Made by a program: the position numbers and the translations under genes. The notes beneath the pieces were generated by a model. That model made no database searches and was not told where the DNA came from. It saw nothing but the letters and a program-made list of their open reading frames with translations. Shown here piece by piece: positions 7,715 to 13,829 of a stretch of 13,829 nt of DNA; within the stretch, counting starts at the first letter, position 1; each line of letters starts with the position of its first letter. This DNA comes from Aliterella sp. RAGGC_92 (GTDB taxonomy: Bacteria; Cyanobacteriota; Cyanobacteriia; Cyanobacteriales; Chroococcidiopsidaceae), in contig JAPJOW010000109.1 of NCBI GenBank assembly GCA_030826005.1, positions 1 to 13,829 on the forward strand, in the 5' to 3' direction.

Positions 7715-7786
7715 ATGCCTTTACTAAAACGGGACTTGGTAGCAAAATTAGCTGTAAGTTGGATGGCTAGAGAGATTGCAAGTTAA
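7715..7786 (+). CDS. Possible 23-codon leader or remnant ORF
   Basis: An ATG at 7715 opens a 23-codon frame (begins MPLLKRDL, ends AREIAS) whose TAA (7784-7786) shares its last base with the ATG of the next glycosyltransferase. That TAATG arrangement is the one seen between two real genes at 10121-10125, and it would allow coupled translation. The frame is open upstream back to 7685. No good Shine-Dalgarno sits at the right distance; GGAA at 7700-7703 is 11 bases away. It could be a leader peptide, the remains of a deleted gene, or chance. I recognise no family. Confidence 0.3.
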   Translation: MPLLKRDLVAKLAVSWMAREIAS

Positions 7787-8931
7787 TGAGTAAGTGCATC
7801 GTTATCACCCATCAACATTCCCTCCGCAGTCCAGGGGGCGGGACGTTAAGCTGCCTGCAAATTGCTCATCATCTCCAAAAACTAGGTGTCGATGTCCTTT
7901 TACTACCTATATCAAAAGAACCGACGCTAGAAGTAAAGGCTAGTTCTACCCAAGTCATGCCAGTTTTACCTAACAAGCTACATTATTTATTCAACGGGAT
8001 TGGCATCGCTAAAAGTGTAGAACAACTCATTGCCGAAAAAAATATAGATGCCGTACTCAGTTGGGATTATGAGGCGGCTTTTCTGCCCAAGCTATTAAAA
8101 TCAAAAAAAATTGTCTTCGGCACGATCGCTTCCTCTCCTTCTTACGAAACTTGGGTCAAAAGAAAGACGACGCTACCTTTAGTTAAAGCCGCAACAGATA
8201 ATTGGTTTCGTTGGCGACCTTTAAAATTGGCAGATGTAGTATTTGTATCGTCAAACTTCACGCGCACGGAATTAACAACTTTATTTAAAGTCGCCCCAGA
8301 AAAAATAAAAACGATTCATCGCGGTATAGATAATATATTTAGTCAAGTCGATCGCTCGTTTAAGGGAGAAATATTTCAGCTAATTTTTTATGGCTCTTTA
8401 GCACCTCTCAAAGGAGTTTTTGATGTAATTGCAGCTTTAGGCTCTCTTGCAGCCCAAGGACACGATCGCTGGACGCTTAAAATTGCCGGGTGGGGTAACG
8501 AAGAATCAGTCAAACAAGCAATTCGCGATCGCCAAATTGAAGACAAAGTTACTTTATTAGGACGTTTGGACTCCCAAGCTTTAGCTAAAGAATTAACAGA
8601 GGCAGATTTAGCCATTTTGCCATCGCGCGCGGAATCCTTTGGGAGAGCGATCGCCGAAGCACAAGCGGCGGGACTACCCGTTATCTCCTACGATGTTGGT
8701 TCTGTACCGGAAGTCGTAGACAAAGACGTTACAGGTTGGCTAGTACCCCTCGATCGCATAGATGAATTAGCACAAGCTACGCTACAAGCCATGCAAGACC
8801 CGCAAAAGACCTTTGCAATGGGTTTAGCTGGTCGAGAACGAGTAACGAGATTGTTCTCTTGGGAGCAAACTGCAATGGCAATACTACAAGGTATTGAACA
8901 AGCAAAAGGAAACCGATATGAACAGCATTGA
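7786..8931 (+). CDS. Glycosyltransferase, GT4 family (GT-B fold)
   Basis: A 381-aa retaining GT-B glycosyltransferase. The N-terminal domain has the glycine loop PGGGT (16-20) after ITHQHSLRS, typical of the acceptor-side loop in GT4 enzymes. The two-domain boundary comes after VVFVSSNFTRTEL (151-163) and TIHRGID (176-182). The C-terminal donor domain starts with FYGSLAPLKG (201-210) and carries the complete E-x7-E motif, Glu283 to Glu291, in ESFGRAIAE, followed by SYDVGSVPEVV and GWLVPLDRIDEL. It should act in the cytoplasm on an NDP-sugar. ATG 7786 overlaps the stop of a tiny upstream frame; a purine run (AGAGAG, about 7769-7774) is the only ribosome-site candidate. It opens the second, GT4-only block and overlaps the next gene by 14 bases, so the two are surely co-transcribed. 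Confidence 0.93.
   Translation: MSKCIVITHQHSLRSPGGGTLSCLQIAHHLQKLGVDVLLLPISKEPTLEVKASSTQVMPVLPNKLHYLFNGIGIAKSVEQLIAEKNIDAVLSWDYEAAFLPKLLKSKKIVFGTIASSPSYETWVKRKTTLPLVKAATDNWFRWRPLKLADVVFVSSNFTRTELTTLFKVAPEKIKTIHRGIDNIFSQVDRSFKGEIFQLIFYGSLAPLKGVFDVIAALGSLAAQGHDRWTLKIAGWGNEESVKQAIRDRQIEDKVTLLGRLDSQALAKELTEADLAILPSRAESFGRAIAEAQAAGLPVISYDVGSVPEVVDKDVTGWLVPLDRIDELAQATLQAMQDPQKTFAMGLAGRERVTRLFSWEQTAMAILQGIEQAKGNRYEQH
8906..8910 (+). promoter_or_regulatory. Ribosome binding site that fixes the next start
   Basis: AAGGA at 8906-8910 lies 7 bases before ATG 8918, inside the end of the previous gene. This favours ATG 8918 over the in-frame TTG at 8894, which would lack such a site and would add only eight lysine- and glutamate-rich residues. 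Confidence 0.65.
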
Positions 8932-10123
8932 TGTCCGCAGCAATCCAAGTCAAACAAGTAGCGCCCCAAAGTCCTGCTTGCGCGTGCTTTTTGTCAGCCA
9001 TACTTATGTAGTCGGCGTAAATCAAGGTAAATTAGATGCGATCGCAGCAACGGGTTTTGCTGAAGTTGGGCTATTAGTGCCGGAAAACTGGCAAGCTTTA
9101 GCCTGGGGTAAGCGATTTGAAGTCGAAAAACCCTATCCCCGCATCCGGTTGTATCCAGCAAAAGTATGGTTTGAGGGGAAAGTTGGCGCGTACTTTTATC
9201 CACCATTGGTAATTCAACGCGCGATCGCTGATTTTAACCCCGATGTAATTCAAGTCGAGCAAGAAGTATTTTCCCTTTCTGCTTTTGAAATCGCTCTATG
9301 GGCTAAATTTACCCGCAAGCCTTTAGTACTGTTTTGCTGGGAAAATATGGAGCGGGACTTGTCAAAGTTTCGCCAAGGGTTACGTAAGTTTGTTTTAAAT
9401 ACTGCCCAGCTAATTATTGCTGGCAACACTGAAGGTAAAGAACTACTACGCAAGTGGGGATATCAAGGGCTAATTGAAGTGATGCCGCAAATGGGGGTAG
9501 ATGCCGACTTATTTAATCCTCGGCTGCGCCAACCAAAAGACAATCCGCGCTTAGTGGTGGGATTTGTCGGCAGACTAGCCCACCAAAAAGGTATTGACTT
9601 ATTAATTGAAGCGGTCAAACAACTGCGCGATCGCAATTTAGAGTGTCAAGTTATTTTATGCGGATCGGGAGCAGAGGAAGAAACGCTGCGTCAAGAAGCG
9701 CAAAGGCAAAACGTAGCAGACTTAATTGTTTGGCGAGGAGGCGTGCGCCATGACGAAGTTCCGGCAGAAATGAGCAAGTTTGACGTATTAGTATTACCTT
9801 CACGCAGTACTGCCGATTGGAAAGAACAATTTGGTCACGTACTAATTGAAGCAATGGCGATGGGCATACCTGCGATCGGCTCTAGTTGCGGCGAGATTCC
9901 TAATGTAATTGGGCGCTCGGACTTAGTATTTGCCGAAGGCGATGCTAACCAATTAGCTGCTATTTTAGAGCGGATGATTTGCGATCGCGCTTGGCGGCAG
10001 CAATTAGAACAAGACAGTTTAAATAGAGCTAAAGACCACTATACTCACGAACGTATTGCCGAAAAGTCGCTCGATTTATGGCACAAAGCTATAAACCAAA
10101 AAAGTAATTCTGAGGAACAATAA
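8918..10123 (+). CDS. Glycosyltransferase, GT4 family (GT-B fold)
   Basis: A 401-aa GT-B glycosyltransferase. After about 20 polar residues, the first strand LRVLFVSHTYVVGVN begins near residue 21. The SHTY-V-N-KL opening and the later DVIQVEQE (about 109-116) recall a cyanobacterial GT4 group that I associate with hormogonium polysaccharide enzymes of the HpsO kind; this is from memory and weak. The donor domain begins with VVGFVGRLAHQKGIDLLIEA (213-232). It has the intact E-x7-E motif, Glu303 and Glu311, in EQFGHVLIE, preceded by LPSRSTADW. ATG 8918 has a good ribosome site and lies 14 bases inside the upstream gene. Its stop TAA shares one base with the ATG of the following gene, so translation is probably coupled on both sides. 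Three HIP1 octamers in the donor half and two in the N-terminal half make this the richest gene for that repeat. Confidence 0.93.
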   Translation: MNSIDVRSNPSQTSSAPKSCLRVLFVSHTYVVGVNQGKLDAIAATGFAEVGLLVPENWQALAWGKRFEVEKPYPRIRLYPAKVWFEGKVGAYFYPPLVIQRAIADFNPDVIQVEQEVFSLSAFEIALWAKFTRKPLVLFCWENMERDLSKFRQGLRKFVLNTAQLIIAGNTEGKELLRKWGYQGLIEVMPQMGVDADLFNPRLRQPKDNPRLVVGFVGRLAHQKGIDLLIEAVKQLRDRNLECQVILCGSGAEEETLRQEAQRQNVADLIVWRGGVRHDEVPAEMSKFDVLVLPSRSTADWKEQFGHVLIEAMAMGIPAIGSSCGEIPNVIGRSDLVFAEGDANQLAAILERMICDRAWRQQLEQDSLNRAKDHYTHERIAEKSLDLWHKAINQKSNSEEQ

Positions 10124-11259
10124 TGCGCGTCGGAATTTTACGGAGGGCCTTAGGAGCTTCTATCAGTATGGATGTCTATGCTGATGGTCTAGTTGAGGGA
10201 CTAAAGGTGGCAAGGCCAGACTGGGAAATTGTGGAACTCGCACCAAAAAGCGATCGCCTAGAGCAAAAAAATAGTTCTTGGTCAACTGGTTTGCGGAAAT
10301 ACTACGAACGTTATTGGCATTATCCGCTTACGGTTAGGCAAGAAAAAGTAGACTTATATCATGTCATCGATCATAGCGACGGTCACTTAGTTTACTGGTT
10401 GAAAAAGACTAACCAACCTGTAACCGTAACTTGCCACGATTTAATTAATTTTGTTAATCCAGAGAATGTTGACAACCAAGCGCGCATTCCCGCTATTAGT
10501 ATGGCAGTTTGGAAATATGCGGTAAGCGGTTTAAAAAAAGCCGATCGCATCGTTGCTGTTTCTACGCACACAGCTAAAGATATCGTCCAACAATTGGATA
10601 TCCCAAAAGAACGCATAGCCGTTGTTCCCGATGCGGTGGAGGCGCTGTTTCATCCCCTGCCCGCCGATGAAATTGCCTCTTTTCGCTCCCAGCATCGGAT
10701 TGCCGCCGAGACAATGTGCTTGCTTCACGTCGGCTCTAATCATCCACGCAAAAATGTCGCTACAGTTTTAAAAGTCCTCGCAGCTTTAAAAACTCAAGGG
10801 TTATCCGTTCATTTATGGAAAGTAGGCGCAGATTTTACTAGCGAACAAAAAACATTTATTCAAACTCAAGCGTTAGAAACCTCTGTAACTTATTTAGGTA
10901 AACCAAATAAACAAACTCTCGTTTTGATATACAACTCTGCGGACGTGCTAGTCTCACCCTCCCATTACGAAGGTTTTGGTATGACCATCATAGAAGCAAT
11001 GGCTTGCGGTACGCCGGTCGTCACGGCAAATGTCACCTCTCTACCAGAAGTTGTAGGAGATGCGGGGATTTTAGTCCAGCCCACAGATGTACGCGCGATC
11101 GTAGAAGCGGTATGGCATCTCTATCAAGACGCTCACTACCGTCAATCGTTGCAAACAAAAGGATTGAATAGAGCAAAACTCTTTACATGGGAAGCTACGG
11201 CTAGAGCCATAGCTACAGAATATGAAAAATTAATCTGCCAAAAAGCAGAGATATCCTAG
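10123..11259 (+). CDS. Glycosyltransferase, GT4 family (MtfB-like GT-B)
   Basis: A 378-aa GT-B glycosyltransferase resembling the GT4 group that includes O-antigen mannosyltransferases such as MtfB. The match rests on the acceptor-domain signature TVTCHDLINFVNPE (101-114), the conserved VSTHTAKDI (146-154), the hinge IAVVPDAVE (165-173), and LLHVGSNHPRKN (200-211), where most members have VG--PRKN. The donor motif E-x7-E is complete: Glu283 and Glu291 in EGFGMTIIE, followed by AMACGTPVVTANVTSLPEV. Mannose is a fair guess for the donor but cannot be proved. ATG 10123 overlaps the previous TAA by one base, and a GAGG at 10112-10115 sits 7 bases upstream, inside the previous gene. It ends 48 bases before the next gene. 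No membrane segment; cytoplasmic or peripheral. Confidence 0.93.
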   Translation: MRVGILRRALGASISMDVYADGLVEGLKVARPDWEIVELAPKSDRLEQKNSSWSTGLRKYYERYWHYPLTVRQEKVDLYHVIDHSDGHLVYWLKKTNQPVTVTCHDLINFVNPENVDNQARIPAISMAVWKYAVSGLKKADRIVAVSTHTAKDIVQQLDIPKERIAVVPDAVEALFHPLPADEIASFRSQHRIAAETMCLLHVGSNHPRKNVATVLKVLAALKTQGLSVHLWKVGADFTSEQKTFIQTQALETSVTYLGKPNKQTLVLIYNSADVLVSPSHYEGFGMTIIEAMACGTPVVTANVTSLPEVVGDAGILVQPTDVRAIVEAVWHLYQDAHYRQSLQTKGLNRAKLFTWEATARAIATEYEKLICQKAEIS

Positions 11260-11307
11260 TTCGGTTAGAAGAAAAATCATACCTAATAATTCCTGGAGGC
11301 GATTTAG

Positions 11308-12582
11308 ATGCAAGTTGTTCAAACTCATGAGGAGACGAAGCCTTTAAAGGTGCTGGTATCAGCTTATGCTTGCAGACCAGGTAATGGCTCAGATCCAGGG
11401 ATAGGATGGCACACGATTCGGGAATTAGTCAAGCAGCATCAGGTATGGGCAATCACCCGGAATGATAATCGCCCATTTATTGAAGCGGAATTAGCTATCA
11501 ATCCGATTCCCAATCTCCACTTTAGTTACTATGACCTGCCCCAGTGGGTGCAATGGTGGAAGCGAGAGCAAAGGGGGGTACAGTTCCACTACTACTTATG
11601 GCAAGTGGGAGCTTACAATTTAGCTCGCCAACTTCAAAACGAAGTTGGCTTCGATCTCAGCCATCACGTGACTTATGTCAAGTATTGGGGTCCTAGCTTC
11701 CTTGCACTTTTGCCCGCACCTTTTATTTGGGGACCTGTGGGGGGTGGCGAATCTGGGCCAAAAGCTTTTTGGCAAGATTTTAGCTGGCGTGGCAAGTCTT
11801 ATGAAACTCTGCGAGATATCGCTAGGTGGGTAGGGGAAAACGATCCCTTTGTACGCTTTACCGCTCGGCGGAGTGCAGTAGCTTTAGCGGCTACAAAAGA
11901 GACAGCTACGCGGCTATCCGCCTTGGGTTGCAAACGAGTAGAACTTTGTGAAGTGGCAAGTCTACCGGAAGTTGATTTTCATTCACTCATGCAATTACCT
12001 CTAGTTAGTCAAAAGCCGCGTTTTATCTCTATAGGCAGGCTTTTACACTGGAAAGGTTTTCACCTAGGGCTAAAGGCTTTTGCAAAAGCTAATATCCCCG
12101 ATGCGGAATACTGGATTATTGGTGATGGCCCAGAAGCAAAGCCACTTCAGGAGTTGGCAACACAATTAGGGATCGCCGAGCAAGTTAAGTTTTGGAGTAA
12201 ACTGCCTCGCGATCGCACCTTGCAAAGGTTGGGAGAGTGTTTGGCGCTAGTCCACCCTAGCTTGCACGAATCTGGGGGCTGGGTATGCTTAGAAGCAATG
12301 GCGGCAGGTCGCCCAGTAATCTGCTTGGATTTAGGAGGCCCGGCTATTCAAGGTACAGAGGAAACTGGCTTTAAGATTTCCGCCCATACACCAGAGCAAG
12401 TAGTAGATGACTTAGCTACAGCTATGACTCGCTTGGCTCAAGACCGAGAACTGCAAATGCGGATGGGGAAAGCAGGGCAAAAGCGGGTAGTTGAAGTTTA
12501 TGGTTGGGAAACCAAGGGTCAATTTATTCTCAAGCTCTATGACGATATCCTCAATGAAGATCGAGTTAAAGTGCCTACTTAA
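11308..12582 (+). CDS. Glycosyltransferase, GT4 family (SAYAC-type)
   Basis: A 424-aa GT-B glycosyltransferase of the group that begins with an SAYAC-P-GSEPG-GW motif, here SAYACRPGNGSDPGIGW (18-34). Other landmarks are DLSHHVTYVKYWGPSFL (116-132), the glycine-rich FIWGPVGGGESGP (139-151), the donor-domain start FISIGRLLHWKGFHL (239-253), and the complete E-x7-E motif Glu321/Glu329 in ESGGWVCLE, followed by AMAAGRPVICLDLGGPA. It is somewhat longer than its neighbours, as usual for this group, because of the insert at about 85-190. GGAGG at 11295-11299, 8 bases before ATG 11308, is the clearest ribosome site in the window, so this enzyme may be translated on its own rather than by coupling. 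Substrate unknown; in this context it should extend the same glycan. Confidence 0.94.
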   Translation: MQVVQTHEETKPLKVLVSAYACRPGNGSDPGIGWHTIRELVKQHQVWAITRNDNRPFIEAELAINPIPNLHFSYYDLPQWVQWWKREQRGVQFHYYLWQVGAYNLARQLQNEVGFDLSHHVTYVKYWGPSFLALLPAPFIWGPVGGGESGPKAFWQDFSWRGKSYETLRDIARWVGENDPFVRFTARRSAVALAATKETATRLSALGCKRVELCEVASLPEVDFHSLMQLPLVSQKPRFISIGRLLHWKGFHLGLKAFAKANIPDAEYWIIGDGPEAKPLQELATQLGIAEQVKFWSKLPRDRTLQRLGECLALVHPSLHESGGWVCLEAMAAGRPVICLDLGGPAIQGTEETGFKISAHTPEQVVDDLATAMTRLAQDRELQMRMGKAGQKRVVEVYGWETKGQFILKLYDDILNEDRVKVPT

Positions 12583-12610
12583 ATTGTTTATTAGCAGGGG
12601 ATAAAAGAAA

Positions 12611-13774
12611 ATGCGTGTCCTGAGCGTACACAATCGCTATCAAATTCGTGGTGGAGAAGATGAATCCCGCGAAGCTGAAGAACGGCTTTTACAGCAAATG
12701 GATCACTTAGTAGACACTTATGAAGAAAACAACGATCGCGTAGCTGCTTTAGGTACAATCCGCACGGCGGTAAAAACTATCTGGTCTGTAGAAGCTTACG
12801 ATACTTTGAGACATCGACTCCAAAAGCAGGTTTACGATTTAGTCCACGTGCAGAATTTTTTCCCGTTAATTTCACCTTCGGTACACTATGCTGCCAAGGC
12901 TGAAGGAGTACCAGTTATTCAAACTCTCCGTAACTACCGCCTCCTCTGTCCCAATGGCTTCTTTTTTCGCGACGATCGCGTTTGCGAAGATTGTCTGGGA
13001 AAGTTTGTTCCTTGGCCGGCGGTAGTGCATTCTTGCTATCGAGGCAGCCGAGCGGCAAGTGGAGTATTAACAACAATGCTGACAACTCACCGCCTACTAC
13101 CTACCTGGACTGAGATGGTAGACCAATATATTACTCTTAGCAATTTTGCCCGCGAAAAGTTTATCCAAGCAGGTTTCCCGGCAGACAAAATTGCTGTTAA
13201 GCCTAATTTCGTTCATCCCGATCCCCTAATTGGTGAGGGACGAGGCGGTTATGCTTTATTTGTGGGGCGCTTATCGCCAGAAAAAGGCATAAGTACGCTA
13301 TTGAGAGCATGGCAAAAGTTGGGCAAAAAAGTTCCGCTCAAAATTGTTGGTGAAGGGCCTTTAGCTCCACAAGTAGTTGAAGCCGTTAGTTTAGATCGAG
13401 GTGTAGAATGGCTGGGAAAAAAATCTTTGCCAGAGGTTTACGAATTAATCGGCAATGCGGCATTTTTGATATTTCCGACTATTGGGTACGAAACTTTTGG
13501 ACGAGTAGCAATTGAGGCTTTTGCAAAAGGAACTCCAGTTATTGCTTCGCAAGTAGGCGCGATCGCAGAATTAGTGGACTCTAACCGCAATGGGCTGCAC
13601 TTTCATCCCGGTGACTCGGAAGACTTAGCCCTTAAGGTAGAGTGGGCTTTAACTCATCCCCAGGAGATGGCACAGATGCGATTAGAAGCCCGAAATGAAT
13701 TTCAAGCTAAGTATACCGCCCAGGAAAACTATAAAAGAATTATGGAAATATACGCAATGGCTAGTAAAAAATAA
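12611..13774 (+). CDS. Glycosyltransferase, GT4 family, with Cys cluster
   Basis: A 387-aa GT-B glycosyltransferase. It starts with VLSVHNRYQIRGGEDESR (3-20); the RGGED loop is typical of a GT4 group common in polysaccharide loci. The acceptor domain holds LRNYRLLCPNGFFFRDDRVCEDCLG and then HSCYRGSR, giving four cysteines (113, 125, 128, 142) spaced like a small metal-binding or structural cluster. I recall this as a shared feature of the group, not an oddity of this protein. The donor domain begins YALFVGRLSPEKG (214-226) and has E-x7-E at Glu294/Glu302 in ETFGRVAIE, followed by AFAKGTPVIASQVGAIAELV. AGGGG at 12596-12600 is 10 bases before ATG 12611; the gap to the previous gene is 28 bases. 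It is the last gene visible; whether the operon continues cannot be seen. Confidence 0.94.
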   Translation: MRVLSVHNRYQIRGGEDESREAEERLLQQMDHLVDTYEENNDRVAALGTIRTAVKTIWSVEAYDTLRHRLQKQVYDLVHVQNFFPLISPSVHYAAKAEGVPVIQTLRNYRLLCPNGFFFRDDRVCEDCLGKFVPWPAVVHSCYRGSRAASGVLTTMLTTHRLLPTWTEMVDQYITLSNFAREKFIQAGFPADKIAVKPNFVHPDPLIGEGRGGYALFVGRLSPEKGISTLLRAWQKLGKKVPLKIVGEGPLAPQVVEAVSLDRGVEWLGKKSLPEVYELIGNAAFLIFPTIGYETFGRVAIEAFAKGTPVIASQVGAIAELVDSNRNGLHFHPGDSEDLALKVEWALTHPQEMAQMRLEARNEFQAKYTAQENYKRIMEIYAMASKK

Positions 13775-13804
13775 CTGTCTATGTAAAACTGTACTTTTTG
13801 TTAG

Positions 13805-13829
13805 GTAATATATTTTACAAGTATATTAC
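13805..13829. other. Terminal 8-bp inverted repeat
   Basis: GTAATATA (13805-13812) and TATATTAC (13822-13829) are a perfect inverted repeat around a 9-base spacer, 30 bases after the last stop and reaching the window edge. An offset TGTAAAA (13782-13788) also pairs with TTTTACA (13813-13819). Stems are A/T-rich and I see no T-run within the window. It could be a weak terminator, a protein-binding dyad or chance. Confidence 0.3.

Larger units (their letters stand above)
262..13566. repeat. Dispersed HIP1 octamers (GCGATCGC), 15 copies
   Basis: Copies begin at 262, 2158, 2352, 3575, 4977, 7177, 8525, 8647, 9038, 9221, 9627, 9981, 10250, 12209 and 13559. HIP1 is the palindrome over-represented in many cyanobacterial genomes, and this density is the main evidence for the host group. 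Most copies sit inside genes; those at 262 and 2352 are intergenic. Seven of the fifteen fall between 8.5 and 10.3 kb. Confidence 0.9.

Noticed and set aside
8388..9025. Three overlapping minus-strand frames of 75-93 codons
   Set aside because: They lie opposite well-supported GT4 genes, have Ser/Arg-rich translations typical of antisense shadow frames, and overlap one another.
7786..13774. Recent duplication among the five GT4 genes
   Set aside because: They share only general GT-B motifs; N-terminal domains and lengths differ (381, 401, 378, 424, 387 aa) and belong to different GT4 subgroups.
1..13829. CRISPR array, tRNA, rRNA, transposase, integrase, phage gene or toxin-antitoxin pair
   Set aside because: No regularly spaced direct repeats, no tRNA-like cloverleaf with T-loop motif, and every substantial frame is an ABC exporter or a glycosyltransferase.

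Overview
The window looks like chromosomal DNA from a cyanobacterium. The 8-mer GCGATCGC (HIP1, the highly iterated palindrome of cyanobacteria) occurs 15 times by my reading in 13.8 kb, against about 0.2 expected by chance, and many further CGATCG cores are present. The genus cannot be fixed from the sequence. All eleven convincing genes lie on the + strand: one MsbA-type ABC exporter followed by ten glycosyltransferases. This is an exopolysaccharide, envelope-polysaccharide or glycolipid assembly locus.

Layout. 1-468: AT-rich leader with no convincing gene, possibly holding decayed coding sequence. 469-2319: fused TMD-NBD half-transporter with a cyanobacterial HepA-like look. 2398-3615: GT4 transferase with the GSGTR-K-LEA variant of the donor site. 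3628-7597: four GT-A fold (GT2) transferases, the middle two (4719-5633 and 5688-6596) being a clear tandem duplication. 7598-7785: a 188-base break with an AT-rich hairpin, a possible -10 box and a 23-codon ORF whose stop overlaps the next start. 7786-13774: five GT-B fold (GT4) transferases, tightly packed, two of them starting inside or on the stop codon of the gene before. 13775-13829: short AT-rich tail with an 8-bp inverted repeat.

How the genes could work together (inference): the GT2 and GT4 enzymes would add sugars one by one, on the cytoplasmic face, to a lipid-linked or growing acceptor. The ABC exporter would move the product or repeat unit across the inner membrane, as MsbA does for lipid A and PglK for a lipid-linked oligosaccharide. 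No priming sugar-phosphate transferase, Wzx flippase, Wzy polymerase, Wza/Wzc export protein or nucleotide-sugar enzyme lies in the window, so the pathway must be completed elsewhere. The order 'HepA-like exporter, then a run of glycosyltransferases' recalls the heterocyst envelope polysaccharide (HEP) island of Anabaena/Nostoc; the resemblance is from memory and untested.

The left part (to about 7.6 kb) is visibly more AT-rich and poor in HIP1, while 8.5-10.3 kb is HIP1-dense. The window may therefore join two modules of different history. I see no tRNA, rRNA, CRISPR array, transposase or phage gene.
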